Source: Anticarsia gemmatalis (lineage: Eukaryota > Arthropoda > Insecta > Lepidoptera > Erebidae). Taken from it: a stretch of 64,000 nucleotides of DNA. Numbering within the stretch: position 1 is the first letter of the stretch; each line of letters starts with the position of its first letter. Below the pieces are notes generated by a model. That model searched no databases and had not been told where the DNA came from. It saw nothing but the letters and a program-made list of their open reading frames with translations. Where the stretch lies: contig NC_134769.1 in assembly GCF_050436995.1 (NCBI RefSeq), positions 8,531,001 to 8,595,000 on the forward strand. The letters are read 5' to 3'. Positions 1-12,119 of this stretch are shown here, in pieces. The translations under genes and the position numbers were made by a program.

Positions 1-3000
1 CGAAGATCCTGCTGCAGGTACTGGCTCCATAATATCTCGTGTCCGGGGGTTCTTCTCACATACAAACGACCATTTATTGTGACATCTGTAGTCGTCCAAC
101 TTGGCATTATAGTTTAAGGTGCCGCAGTTCATATCAGAGTGTGGGTCGTGGCCATCGTGCCACACGTTGTGCAGACTGTTTAAATCATCACCTACAAAGA
201 TAAAATATTGTATCTACAAGCTGACTCGCGCTGCTTCGCTTGCGTCACAAAAGATAGAATAGGTCATAATTTTCCCCGTTTTTGGAACATTTTTTAACTG
301 GTGCTCTGCTCCTATTGGACTATTTTTCAATTCGCACCAGTAGTTCCTGAGATGAGCGCGTACAAACAAACAAACTCTACAATTTTATAACGTTAGTATA
401 GATTGTAGAAAAGATACTTGGAATAAACATCGAATTACTAGCTACGAGCCAAAGGTTATCTTTTAATAACTCGAGCAACCTCTATTTATTCTTACCATGA
501 ACACTCGTCCAAATGTCATTGTCGTTGAAATCTCGAATTCCTATGTATACAGGGAATCTGTCCTCAGGGATGAACCTCTCGCTTATAATTCTCGCTTCAT
601 GCTCATCATTGATGATGACCAGGTAACCACCTTCAGCAGTACATATTGAGTCCGCTAAGTCCCAGGTTTTTTTCTCAGTATGTGTTTTGTAACAACTACC
701 CGTAGATTGTACAAACTTGTACTCTGTGAAACAATCAATAATATAATATAATTAATCATATTAAAAATGGTCACAGCACAAAAATTTTAATTGCATTTTT
801 TTGTTATTTCTCTTTATAAAAACCTTTAACATTATTTTGACGAATATTTACAAAAACGATAAATGGAATGGGTTGAATCGTTTTAGAGCAGAGGTTCCCA
901 ACATTTTCTTAGTCCGGGACCACTTTTATAGTATTCTTGTTAGCAAGGGCCACTATGCAAGTGCATTAAAAATAAAGCGTAATAATCATATTTTGACTTC
1001 CACGGACCACTGGTTGGGAACCACTGTTCTAGAGTGTCGAGCTTAGCAACACATTTTGTAATAAAAATATCATTTTTATTTACCTGTATCAGTTGTGTCA
1101 CAATCTACTATCTCTTGTTCTGTGGTGGACTGGACGACTGTTTCTGTGGTAGAAGCGTCAGTAATGATCGAAGGTCCTGCTGCAGGGTCTGAGTCTATTA
1201 TACTTCGTGTCCGGGGGTTCTTCTCACATACAAACGACCATCTATCGTAACATCTGTAGTCGTCCAACTTGGCACGATAGTTCAAGGCACCGCAGTTCAT
1301 GCCAGACTGTGGGTCGTGACCCTGGTGCCAGACGTTGTACACACTGTTTATATCATCACCTACAACGTCAAAATATTTTATTATTGACTAGCTGACCCGC
1401 GCAACTTCGCTTGCGTCACTAAAGAGAGAATGGGTCATATTTTTCCCCGTTTTTGTATCATTTTTCGTTGCTACTCCGCTCCTAATGGACGTAGCGTGAT
1501 GTTATATAGCCTATAGCCTTTGTCGATAATCAGACTATCTAACACTGAAAGAATTTTTCAAATCGGACCAGTAGTTCCTGAGATTAGCGCGTTCAAACAA
1601 ACAAACAAACAAACAAACAATCAAACAAACAAACTCTTCAGCTTTATAATATTAGTATAGGTATGAACTCCATCTCGCTTTGGACATAGGTCCATTCACC
1701 AAAACTCCTATGAAAAGTTTCTTCTTATCCTTACCATGAACACTCGTCCAAGTGTCATTGTCGTTAAAATCTCGAAGGCCTATGTATACAGGGAGTCTAT
1801 CCTCAGAGTAGAATCCCTCAGTTATAACTCTCGCTTCGTGCTCATCATTGAGGATGACCAGGTAACCTCCTTCAGCTGTACACATTATGTTCGCTTCGTC
1901 CCACGTTCTTCTTTGAGCATAATGTTTGTAACAACTGCCCGTAGATTGTACAAGCTTGTATTCTGTGAAACAATAAATAAATAATAATTAGCCGAGTGGT
2001 ATAATTTGACACCTCCCACGCTAGTGGTCGCAGGTTCGAACCCAAGGCAACACAACAATGACTTTTCGAAGTTATGTGTGTATTAGAAATAATTGTCACA
2101 TGCTCCAACGGTGAAGGAAAACATCGTGAGGAAACCTTGCATGCCTAAAATTTGTTTAATACATTTATTGAGAGCATGCTAAGTCCCCAACCCGCACTTG
2201 GCCAGCGTGGTGGACTCAAGGCCTAACCCCTCGCTTATTACGGGAGGAGACCCTTGCCCAGCAGTGGGACAGTAATGGGTTAAACTTATTTTATTTATTT
2301 TTTTTAATTAATAATTACTGACAAATCTCGCAAAGCACCGTTTCTTTTTGTTATTATTGTATCTACCCCTGCAGAAACTTAATGTCTACTACTAACTAAC
2401 TAACTGAACTGCGGCGCTCCGCTCACAACTGTTTTTTTTTCACTACTTAAAAACTATTCCCGTGTTTTTAAAATAATTTTACAATAACTGTGAGTCAAAT
2501 TGATCGTTATATTTTTATATAAGAAAATTAAATGAATATAACAGGTATATTTACCTGTATCAGTTGTGCCACAATCTACTATCTCTTGTTCTGTGGTGGA
2601 CTGGGGGATTGCTTCTGTGGTAGAAGCGTCGGTAATGATCGAAGATCCTGCTGCAGGTACTGGCTCCATAATATCTCGTGTCCGGGGGTTCTTCTCACAT
2701 ACAAACGACAATGTATTTTCACATCTGTAGTCGTCCAACTTGCTTTCAATGTTTAACGTAGCGCAATTCCAGTGGTTGCTTGAAGCGTGAATATCGTACC
2801 ACACGTTGTACAGACTGTTTATATCATCACCTGTAATGTCCAAATTTTTAATTATTGAAGCAAATAGCAAATATAATATTATCAAAAGTTTCTTCTCATT
2901 CTTACCATGAACACTCGTCCAAGTGTCATTGTCGTTATAATCTCGAAGTCCTATGTATGTAGCGTATCCTTCCTCAGAGATGAACCTGTCGCGTATAATT

Positions 3001-6000
3001 CTAGCTTCGTTCTCATCATTGATGATGACCAGGTAACCACCTTCAGCTGTACATACTGAGTTCGCTTCGTCCCAGGTTCTTGTCTCAGCATGTGTTTTGT
3101 AACAACTGCCTGTAGATTGTACAAGCTTGTATTCTGTGAAATAATAAATAACTAATTAATCATTAATCGCACCTGACGAATTACTCTTTCTTTTTGTTAT
3201 ATTTATATCTCTCTATGAAAAAATGTATTTTGGAAATTATATTTACCTGTATCAGTTGTGCCACAATCTGTTATCTCTTGTTCTGTGGTGGACTGGGCGA
3301 CTGTTTCTGTGGTAGAAGCGTCGGTAATGATCGAAGATCCTGCGGCAGGTACTGGCTCCATAATATCTCGTGTCCGGGGGTTCTTCTCACATACAAACGA
3401 CCATGTGTTTTCACATCTGTAGTCATCTAACTTGGCATCAATGTTTAACGTAGCGCAGTTCAAGTGGGTGCTTAAAGCGTGACCATCGTGCCATTCATGG
3501 TGCAGACTGCTTATATCATCACCTACAACGCCAAATAATTCAATTATTTAAAAAAAATGCCTTAATCCCACTAGTCCCGTTGCGTTGTCCCGTGACCTGA
3601 CAACTGGCACTATTTTGACCCAGTCGTCTCGTGGCAGAACCAGTGGCACTGTTTGGTGACAGAAGTCTCGTAGTAAAAAACCAAATAACTGATGGAGAGT
3701 CATAGAAAGTAGGTAACTCGCTAGAAGAACGTTTGATTTTAGTTCAGCTGCTAGTTAAGTTTCAGTTCTTTTTTTTATACCGAGGAAGTACCACTCGGCA
3801 ACAGTTTAGCAACAGACGTATTATGTTTTATTCACTAGTCCCATGGTGTTGCCGCAATAGGACTTATGGCACAAAAAATAGCAGCGCTCTGCCATGGGCA
3901 TTGTACTAAGTATATTTTGTAGCATAACTACTCAATGAGACTACTGGGAATGACCCTTCCGACAGTCCCATTAGTCTCATCACTTTTTGCAACAGGACAA
4001 CAGCAGCCAAAATAGTGGCACTTATCCTACCACAGGACAACTGAGACAATTTAGTGCTACGTATCTAGTCACCGGACAACTCAACGGGACTAGTGGGAGA
4101 GACCGAAAAAAATTACTCGAAGTTACTGCGAGCGACTGCGACTTGCCAAATATACATGCAGACTAACTACCTTTGGCATCAGCAATTGGCGATTTAGCAT
4201 TAGTATTGATACTGCTTCGCGTTTCGGTGACGGACACTTTCAGTCGCGCACATTGCTGCGACTGCTCTGCCAACTCAATGAAGTTGGTAGTTGCTAAAAC
4301 GCAGCGATCGGTCGCTGTAACTAGCTTCTCGGCATATTTAATTGCACTGAAGGAAATACTTATCGCTGCATCTCGTATCGAATATAAGTCCATACTTTAG
4401 AAGTTCTAGAAAAAACTGCCAAAAGTTTCTTCTCTTTCTTACCATGAACACTCGTCCAAGTGTCATTGTCGTTATAATCTCGAAGTCCTATGTATATAGC
4501 GTATCCTTCCTCAGAGATGAACCTGTCGCGTATCATTCTAGCCTCGTTCTCATCATTGATGATGACCAGGTAACCACCTTCAGTAGTACATACTGAGTTT
4601 GCTTCGTCCCAGGTTCTTTTGTCAGCATGTTTTTTGTAACAACTGCCTGTAGTTTGTACAAGCTTGTATTCTGTGAAATAAATAATTAATCATTATTTGC
4701 ATCTGACGAATCACCGTTACCTTTTGCTATAATTAATTATATATATCCATGCAAATGTATCACGGACTTTCTATTTACCTGTATCAGTTGTGCCACAATC
4801 TATTATTTCTGGTTCTGTAGCGGTTTGGATTACTGTTTTTGCTGCAGGGACTGGCTCCATAATGTCTCGTGTCCGGGGGTTCTTCTCACATACAAACGAC
4901 CATGTATTTTCACATCTGTAGTCGTCCAACTCGCTTAAACTGTTTATCGTAGCGCAATTCAAGTCAGTATGTGGGTCGTGACCCTCGTGCCACACGTTGT
5001 ACAGACTGTTTATATCATCACCTACGACGTCAAAATATTTCATGATTGAAGGAAATACAGTTTTCATTTTCACCCTAGTACATACTAACCCACACTGTTT
5101 AAAAGGACTCTATCACATTAATTCAAGACGTTTTTATTCACCGTTAAAACAAATAACGAGAGAAATGCAGAAATACATTTGTGAAAAAATCATTTGTGCG
5201 TTATTTTGGTTTTGAAACGACGACCTCTTGTAATGAAGGCAAACGTTCTTGGGTGCTATTGCATTCACATTGGACAAAAAAACTTTATATACATAATTTT
5301 TTAGGGTCCATATATAAAAAAGGAAAGAAATACAATCGGACCCTTGCAGGGTAATAATAATAGTATAGTATGTGGACCGTCAGTCTGTTGAGAGCCAAAT
5401 TTTTAAAACGTGCGAAAATTTTGAATTGAAATTAAAACCACCGACGGTATTGAATCACTAAAAAGTAGCGGAGATTTGCACTCCTATTGGTTAGTATCTT
5501 TCCTTTTCTCTGTATCGCAGCCTCGCTTTGCGTTAAAGGATAGACAGCCTTACAGCCTTACCATGAACACTCGTCCAAATGTCATTGTCGTTATAATCTC
5601 GAAGTCCTATGTGTGTATTGTATATATTCTCAGGGATGATTGATGAACGCATAACTCTCGCTTCGTTCTCATCATTGAGGATGGCCAGGTAACCACCTTC
5701 AGCTGTACATATTGAGTTCGCATCGTCCCAAGTTTGTTTTTCGGGATGAAATTTGTAACAACTGCCCGTGGATTGTATAAGCCTGTATTCTGTGAAACAA
5801 TCCATACTTTATACTTAATATTATAAATGCGAAACAAACTCTGTCGGTCTGTCTGTTACTCAATCATGCCTAAACTGAACCAATTTGCATGAAATTTGGT
5901 ATGGAGATATTTTGATACCCGAGAAAGGTCACTTTTTACCCTGGGAAAATGACGCACTCCCATGGGAAAATTCACGTGGCGGACGAAGTCGCGGGTTAAA

Positions 6001-9000
6001 GCTAGGTAATAATAAATCAAGGCCATCAATTAATTATAAATCAATACACCCAACAAATTTCCTTTTTTTCCAGTAATTGATTACGAATAAATTATATTTA
6101 CCTGGATCAGATGTGCCGCAAACTCCCATCTCTTGTTCTGTAGTAGTCCTGACGGTTCCTTCTGTGGTAGGAGTGGGTTTTCCATGAGGAGTATCCTTCT
6201 CACACACAAACCACCACTCCGTGGTACATCTGTAGTCGTTCAACTTGCCCGTGCTGTCTAGTGCCCCGCAGTTCAGGTCGGTGTTTGGGTCGTGACCCTC
6301 GTGCCACTGGTTGAACAGTCTGCTTATATCATCACCTGTAACGTTAATATTGATCTGATTAATTTTAAACTCTCGCGACTTGTACACATAATATTATAAA
6401 GTAACGGGTCTTAAACGCGATTGAAAATTAAAGGTTAAAATACGTAATTTGTTCACCCGACGTTTCGATCGAATTCCATCGACTTTGGGTTATTTGAGCG
6501 AATAAAAAACTGCAGTTAAGAAAATCGACCACAGGCAACCTAAAATCAAAAGGTAGTCAAACGTACATAATAGACATTCTTACCATGAACACTCGTCCAC
6601 ATGTCATTGTCATTATAATCTCGAAGTCCTATGTATGCAGAATGTCCATTCTTAGGGAAGAACTTGTTGCGTATAACTCTCGCTTCGTTCTCATCATTGA
6701 GGATGACCAGGTAACCACCTTCAGCTGTACATATTGAGCTTGCTGTATACCAAGACTCGGTCTGAGAATGAAGCTTATAACAGCTGCCCGTAGATTCTTC
6801 GAACTTGTATCCTGTGGGAAAAATAAATTTATACGTCTTTGACTTGACAATTTTCTCGTTGTTTATATTTCTCTGTACTACCTACTAACGTTGTCAAAGA
6901 AACCTATGATTTAATGTAGAACTGTAATATGTTAATTATCTGAATCAGGCAGGAGAATAATCAAGCCGAATAATCAGCGCGACACGTGACCGGAATGCTT
7001 TACTTAGGGCAAAGAATAAGCATTGCTCATTCTCTCTTTAAGATACCTTATTTTAATGATATTTATATTTAACTAGCTGACCCGCGCAGCTTCGCTTGCG
7101 TAACCTAAGAGAATGGGTCAAAATTTTCCCCGTTTTTGTAACATTTTTCGCTGCTACTCCGCTCCTAATGAATGTAGCGTGATGTTATATACCCTATAGC
7201 CTTCCTCGATAAATGGGCTATCTAACACTGAAAGAATTTTTCAAATCGGACCAGTAGTTCCTGAGATTAGCGCGTTCAAACAAACAAACAAACAAACAAA
7301 CTCTTCAGCTTTATTATATTAGTATAGATTCATTTTATTCTTTTTTCATTTTACATGTTAAATTGTTATTTAAATAGTATATATCCGTCCATTTACCTGC
7401 ATCAGTTGTGCCACAATCTATTTCCACTCTAGAAGAAAGCGTAGTAGTTTGGATGTTTACTCGTTCTGTCTCAGTGGTCCCGGCGACAGCTACTCCGACA
7501 GGAGTCGTGATATCGTTCTCCTTGTAGCACATGTACGGCAGCGGCGCAGAACACGACACCACTCGTATGGTACGACTGTCCATGGCCAAACACTCACCAT
7601 CACGAGGATCTAACTCCTCGATCATGTCACTCACACTCATGTCGTCTAGTGAAACACCTGAAACGTAACAATACTAGTAAGTAGAACGACTCAGTTACGT
7701 GAGTTGACACCTTATGGCTACTACACACATGTCGGCGGCACCAGCCGTGCAGAGCTGTCAATACCCGGCACTACCGCTCAAATGCTAAGAACAAGTGACG
7801 GTGGGAAGCCGCATAACCGATACATCCAGCGGTCATCCCGGCACTGTGTGTAGGAGCCCTTAAGATGTCATTATCATCAACACAGACACAGTGATATACT
7901 AACCTTCTGAAGACACGAATTCTGGATTGTGAGAATGTTTGAGCTTTGCGTTAATGAAGTAAGGCGTTGAGTGATTATTAACACCGATGAGTGCTATCAT
8001 CTTGTTTCGAATTTGATCGTTAACTGGAGCCGCTAGCACTGCACCTGTAACACACAAATAATGGTCAGTTGGTCTGTATAAAATCGTCAAATGGTTTAAT
8101 AATAAATGACATTGTTTTTACCTTCAGTTTTACATTGAGAAGCCGCATCTTCGAACGATGAGATGATTTTGTTTGTTTCAATTGAACCACGTATGGTAGA
8201 CTCGAACACATATCTGCCTTGCACATCTATATAACAAAACAAAGATGTTGAAAAATAACTTACAACTGTGTAAAATACATAATAAAAAGGTTATATAACC
8301 TTCGACCAGGCAATAAAAATAATTTTAGGCATGACGTATCTCAATTGACAGCTTTTAAAATTTGAAAGCCACTTTATTGTAAGTACATACATAGTTTGAC
8401 TCACTTAGATTATTAATTGTGATTAACACGGTACAAAGCAGCAATGTACTGAATAGTGACCATCAATTTGAAGTACACTAGTTGTCAACTGAAATACATG
8501 ATGAGCTCGCAGATCATCACGCCGGCGGTTTTTCGGCCAACGTATTATAATAATCTAAATATATATGTTACTGTAAAAGCCCGAACTGTGGTAAATCCTA
8601 AGATTTTCCAGTAAAACCTAAGATTTACCAACTCTCAATGGTAAAAGTCCGAACAAGCCAGAGTTTAAAAACGATGTTACGATATATAAAAAAATCCTTC
8701 TTCATAACTATGTTTATAACTATTTCATGGTATAATTATATACTGTGACATAGTTATAAAGTAGGAGTTTTGGGCATAGCGACATGGGTAGGTTAGGTTA
8801 GAAGGCTAAGGTGGGAGCGAGCGAAGCGAAGCTCCCACCTTAGCCTTCGTGGTTATTTTATTTTAACCACCCAGAAGGAGGAGCCCCGCGAAGCGGGGCT
8901 CCGGCGACATATCGATATCATCAAGTGAATATAGGTAAAAGTTCGAAATAAAAGAATTGTTCGGACTTTTACCATTGCGAGTTGGTAAATCTTAGGTTAT

Positions 9001-9615
9001 ACCGGAAAATCTTAGGATTTACCACCGTTCGGGCTTTTACAGTAACATATACAACTCAAAGGTGACTGACTGACATAGTGATCTATCAATTCACAGCCCG
9101 AACCATTGGACGGAACGGGTTGAAATTGGGCACGCAGGTGGATGTTATGACGTAGACATGTCTTAAGAAAGGATTTAGATCAATTCTACCCCAAAGGGGG
9201 AAAAATAGGGGATGAAAGTTTGTATGAAAATTCTGTCCTAAGTCACAAACCAGACGAAGTCGCAGGCAAAAGCTAATCTATACTAATATTATAAAGCTGA
9301 AGTTTGTTTGTTTGATTGATTGTTTGTTTGTTTGAGCGCGCTAATCTCAGGAACTACTGGTCCGATTTGAAAAATTCTTTCAGTGTTAGATAGCCCATTG
9401 ATCGAGGAAAGCTATAGGCTATATATCATCACGCTACGACTAATAAGAGCAGAGTACCAGTGAAAAATGTTACAAAAACGGGGAAAATTACGATTCTCTT
9501 ATGTGACGCAAGCGAAGTTGCGCGGGTCAGCTAGTACTAATATAAAAGGACACTTACCACTGGTGACGAATAGCACGAGAACACAAACACTGATCGTCAG
9601 CATATTGACGACCAT
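1..9615 (-). CDS. CTL-A: secreted multi-CTLD C-type lectin, 3' end outside window
   Basis: Sixteen exons are visible (minus strand, 5' to 3'): 9615-9558, 8226-8122, 8044-7904, 7657-7397, 6811-6584, 6335-6102, 5789-5562, 5021-4779, 4670-4443, 3522-3247, 3133-2906, 2830-2555, 1962-1735, 1359-1084, 723-496, 191-<1. All have AG/GT borders, and they join into 1,143 codons without a stop. Exon 1 encodes a signal peptide (MVVNMLTISVCVLVLFVTSG). Exons 2-4 form a divergent first C-type lectin domain (CTLD). Six further CTLDs follow, each from an N-half exon of 228 nt (GSCYK...C.AEGGYL...IGLRD..DND.W) and a C-half exon ending LDDYRC...FVCEK plus a Thr-rich linker. CTLDs of this kind often bind microbial sugars, but the usual EPN/QPD motif is replaced by GHD/GHS/GHA-type residues. 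The sixth repeat is cut by the window edge. The linker at 4779-5021 is 33 nt shorter than the commonest one in this gene. No transmembrane segment is seen in the visible part. Confidence 0.87.
219..402 (-). mobile_element. Helitron-like element (family 1), degraded
   Basis: Shares GCTTCGCTTGCGTCAC near one end and TTAGTATAGA at the other with intact copies; it lies in a CTL-A intron. Confidence 0.6.
1388..1661 (-). mobile_element. Helitron-like element (family 1)
   Basis: Minus strand ends ...GTCAGCTAG(T), with internal (TTTG)n and the core GGAACTACTGGTCCGATTTG; CTL-A intron. Confidence 0.75.
1988..2290 (+). mobile_element. tRNA-headed SINE sharing a tail with the RTE-like LINE
   Basis: GCCGAGTGGTATA...GGTTCGAACCC forms A- and B-box-like motifs. 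It ends CCTTGCCCAGCAGTGGGACA, nearly the 3' end of the LINE at 39547-41570. CTL-A intron. Confidence 0.7.
3541..4420. other. Intron with degenerate repeated motifs, no gene
   Basis: Long CTL-A intron with loose recurrences of GGACAAC, AGTGGCACT and ACTAGTCCC in varied spacing. No conserved protein or known element could be recognised, and the open frames on both strands near 4163-4400 look random. Confidence 0.4.
7073..7328 (-). mobile_element. Helitron-like element (family 1)
   Basis: Minus strand starts TCTATACTAATA and ends GTCAGCTAG, then T: the TC/CTAG ends of non-autonomous Helitrons. CTL-A intron 4. Confidence 0.8.
8566..9047. mobile_element. Long-TIR element with internal hairpins, copy 1
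   Basis: About 75-bp terminal inverted repeats start TGTTACTGTAAAAGCCCGAA and are flanked by TATA on both sides. The interior holds a GC-rich hairpin around GAAGGCTAAGGTGGGAGC and another of GGAGCCCCGC/GCGGGGCTCC. No coding frame. It lies in CTL-A intron 1; the same intron of CTL-B (near 21018) has the empty site with a single TATA. Confidence 0.85.
9048..9276 (+). mobile_element. Helitron-like element (family 2)
   Basis: Core ACTCAAAGGTGACTGACTGA and GGGATGAAAGTTTGTATGAA, ending GCAGGCAAAAGCTA. A related copy is at the same place in CTL-B (21018-21245). CTL-A intron 1. Confidence 0.65.
9277..9534 (+). mobile_element. Helitron-like element (family 1), absent from CTL-B
   Basis: Full TC...CTAG copy directly after the family 2 copy. 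In CTL-B the family 2 end runs straight into TACTAATATAAAAGG, giving the empty site. Confidence 0.8.
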
Positions 9616-9669
9616 CGTGTCTCGCGACGATGTACACAACTAACAGTCTCTCCAGCATTATTTACTGTG

Positions 9670-9676
9670 TTATATA
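9670..9676 (-). promoter_or_regulatory. TATA box of CTL-A
   Basis: TATATAA on the minus strand lies 54-61 nt upstream of the CTL-A start codon. The whole block between it and the ATG is nearly identical upstream of CTL-B, which supports a shared core promoter. The start site itself is inferred. Confidence 0.55.
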
Positions 9677-9963
9677 CTTCCATATGTACTGATTAACTTA
9701 CAACTTTGAACTTTGTTATCAAAAACATATAATTATATTTATCAGGGTAAATTCCCAATTGCATCCTCGGTCGTAGTTTTGATGTAAATACTGGTGTTTT
9801 TATCCGTTCCTCAGAGAGCACGTAAAGCCGTCTAAGTCCTGACCTCACTGGTCGTGTCAGTTTAGCCGTCCAACCGTTCTATGAGAGTGATGAAATAGAG
9901 TCAGGCAGCCTCTATTTATTTACTACAATATGTTGTGAACACACTTGGACACTAATACTACAC

Positions 9964-10004
9964 TTCTCTCTCTCTCTCTCTCTCTCTCACTCTCTCTCTC
10001 TCTC
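9964..10004. repeat. (TC)n microsatellite
   Basis: About 40 bp, adjoining the end of a SINE, probably grown from its tail. The shorter counterpart is at 21672-21692. Confidence 0.85.
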
Positions 10005-10257
10005 ATCGTATGGTTGGTGGTCAACCTAGTGTCAAAGTTGTACAAGCCGCCCGAAAAGCTTTTGACGTGGCTTAACGACTGTTATCATAATTGACAGCGA
10101 CCGGAACCGACTTTTTACGTGCCCTCCGAAGCACGGAGACGCCCAGTTCAAATACCACTATGCGGTCACCCATCTATAGAATGACCGCGCCAACGTTTGT
10201 TTAACCCACAGATCGTTTACCGAACGGTGAGCACAACTGGCTATGGACTATACACTT
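10005..10257 (-). mobile_element. 5S-rRNA-headed SINE, subfamily 1
   Basis: Minus strand: ACGATCTGTGGGTTAA, then GATGGGTGACCGC, matching the internal promoter of 5S rRNA. It ends CTAACCATACGATGAG and runs into a (GA)n tract. Duplicated at 21693-21946. Confidence 0.75.
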
Positions 10258-10397
10258 AACTAAGTAGTTATCAGAAGCTGCGTAGTGATAGATTTTATGA
10301 CAAGTAATGCTTTTATAGGAAGGTATGAAACATTAAACAGACCTACTGTCAGTCCATTTGCATTAATATACTACTAATTCAGTAGTAGCATTTTAGC

Positions 10398-10740
10398 TAG
10401 GAGGAGCTCGTGGGTAAGTGACAACAGCCGTACAGATAGATCTCTGAGGTTAAGCTACGCTTGCTAAGGTTGTTTTTTGGTATTTCGCAAGGTACGTAAA
10501 ATAGTGGGTACCGGCTTTATTTTATTTATTTTTGAAGATCTTTGACAGTCAGTTACCAATAGTCACAAGCTTGAAAGTCTTACTAACATACTTACCGTAG
10601 AGGTATTGTGTTATAACCCAGGTATCTGGGCTGTGGAGGTCCGATAGACAGTCGCTACATGAAAATACTGGTATTCAGTTGCATTCGATGATACTGGAAG
10701 TCGACTCTAACAAAGTTACAAGAAAGGCTAGGCTGATTTA
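10398..10740 (+). mobile_element. 5S-rRNA-headed SINE, subfamily 2
   Basis: AGATCTCTGAGGTTAAGC-like head, middle GATCTTTGACAGTC, end GGAAGTCGACTC..CAAAG. A partial duplicate is at 22093-22200. Confidence 0.6.
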
Positions 10741-10965
10741 TTAACGTTTGACCTACTGATAAATGATGTCGCGGGAAATTAGTAACTGTGTAACGTAATT
10801 TTGTCGTTTCATGCGATATGGTTAGTCTAGAGCCCGATGTCAGCGATGACTCACTATTATATTAACGCAAGCGGTCTATAGTATCGCGTAGCTGAAACAC
10901 AAGAACTACTGTGAATGAAACATTAGGAATATATTGAATAACCACTACATAGTAGTTTGAAGCAC

Positions 10966-11192
10966 TCATAGCCAGGTGTGCTCACCGGTCGGTATACGAT
11001 CTGTGGGTTATGCAACCGTCGGCGCGGTTAGTCTAAAGATGGGTGACCGCATAGAGGTATTTGATCGAGCGTCTCCGTCACGCCACGTCGTCAGGGTACG
11101 TCAATTAAGATAACAGTCGTTAAGCCATGTCAAAGGCCTTTCGGGCGGCTTGAACAACTTTGACATTAGGTTGAATCACTACATAGTATAAT
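10966..11192 (+). mobile_element. 5S-rRNA-headed SINE, subfamily 1
   Basis: Same family, with GATGGGTGACCGCATAG. Present in the B-A spacer only, in a stretch missing from the C-B spacer. Confidence 0.75.
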
Positions 11193-11789
11193 GCAAAGTC
11201 GCTTCTTGCATCTGTCCCTATGTCTGTATGCATGCTTATATCTTTGAAATTACTCAACGGATTTTGATGCAGGTTTTTTAATGAATAAAGTGATTCTAGG
11301 GGAGGCTTTTATGTATAATAATATAATAACATTCTAATGCTTAGTGTCTTCTGCATAGTTGTTTGGTTCCAATAAAACTGATCATCGTAGCATTTTTTAT
11401 AGCTCGTATGAAAAGTCCCACGGGATTTCCGATCCCATTTTACAGGATTGGAAAAGTAGCAGCCATAAAAATAGAATACAAGGCTCCCGATAGTTATGAC
11501 GTATCATAAATTAAATTTATTTTTAGTGTCAATTTATTTACAATAATAAAATTATCTGCGGTCAGAGATCACTTGTAAAAATATAAAAACATACATAATA
11601 TTCATTGCCATGTAATTATATTCTTATCATTGTTTGTCTTTCCATCTCGGTACTTTAGAGACCCGGCGACTTTTGGAAGGTGTTCGAGGAATCAAAACCA
11701 ATACGCCGAGGCCTTTTTAAGCAATTAGAAAAAGAGAAAGGACATGGGATAAGGACAAAACATAGAAGATGATATTATTATTGCAGCTT

Positions 11790-11965
11790 GTATTCATAGT
11801 GACCAGTGACTGACAACCGGTCTTACCGAAGGGTATCCTGTTATAGCCCAGGTAGCTGGGTTGTGGAAGTGCGATAGGCAGTCGCTTCATGTACAATACT
11901 GGTTGTGGGCTGCATCCGGTAAAACTGGAAGCCGACTCCAACATAGATGGAAAAAGTATAGGCTG
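11790..11965 (+). mobile_element. Subfamily 2 SINE 3' fragment after CTL-B
   Basis: GTTATAGCCCAGGTAGCTGG and AAGCCGACTCCAACATAG. Its counterpart after CTL-C is 23045-23222. Confidence 0.55.
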
Positions 11966-12047
11966 ATGATGTACACCTTCGTACAAGAAGTGTTGGAAAC
12001 CGCGCTTCAAGTTTGAATAAAACATCTTAGTAAGAAGAAAAATACTT

Positions 12048-12053
12048 TTTATT
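12048..12053 (-). terminator. Polyadenylation signal of CTL-B
   Basis: AATAAA on the minus strand lies about 67 nt downstream of the CTL-B stop codon. CTL-C also has one close to its stop. Confidence 0.5.
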
Positions 12054-12119
12054 CTCTTAGCCTATTTTCATAATATTAGTCTTATAAACTCACAAAGTTT
12101 CGAGCCTATATTTATATAA

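Larger units (their letters stand above)
9677..12047. other. Spacer between CTL-B and CTL-A
   Basis: Holds the CTL-A upstream region, (TC)n, two subfamily 1 SINEs, a subfamily 2 SINE and the CTL-B 3' flank. It is paralogous at both ends to the spacer 21388-23366. No gene seen. Confidence 0.7.

Noticed and set aside
4163..4400. Overlapping open frames on both strands in a CTL-A intron
   Set aside because: No recognisable domain, no start context or splice fit, and they lie in degenerate repeat-like sequence.
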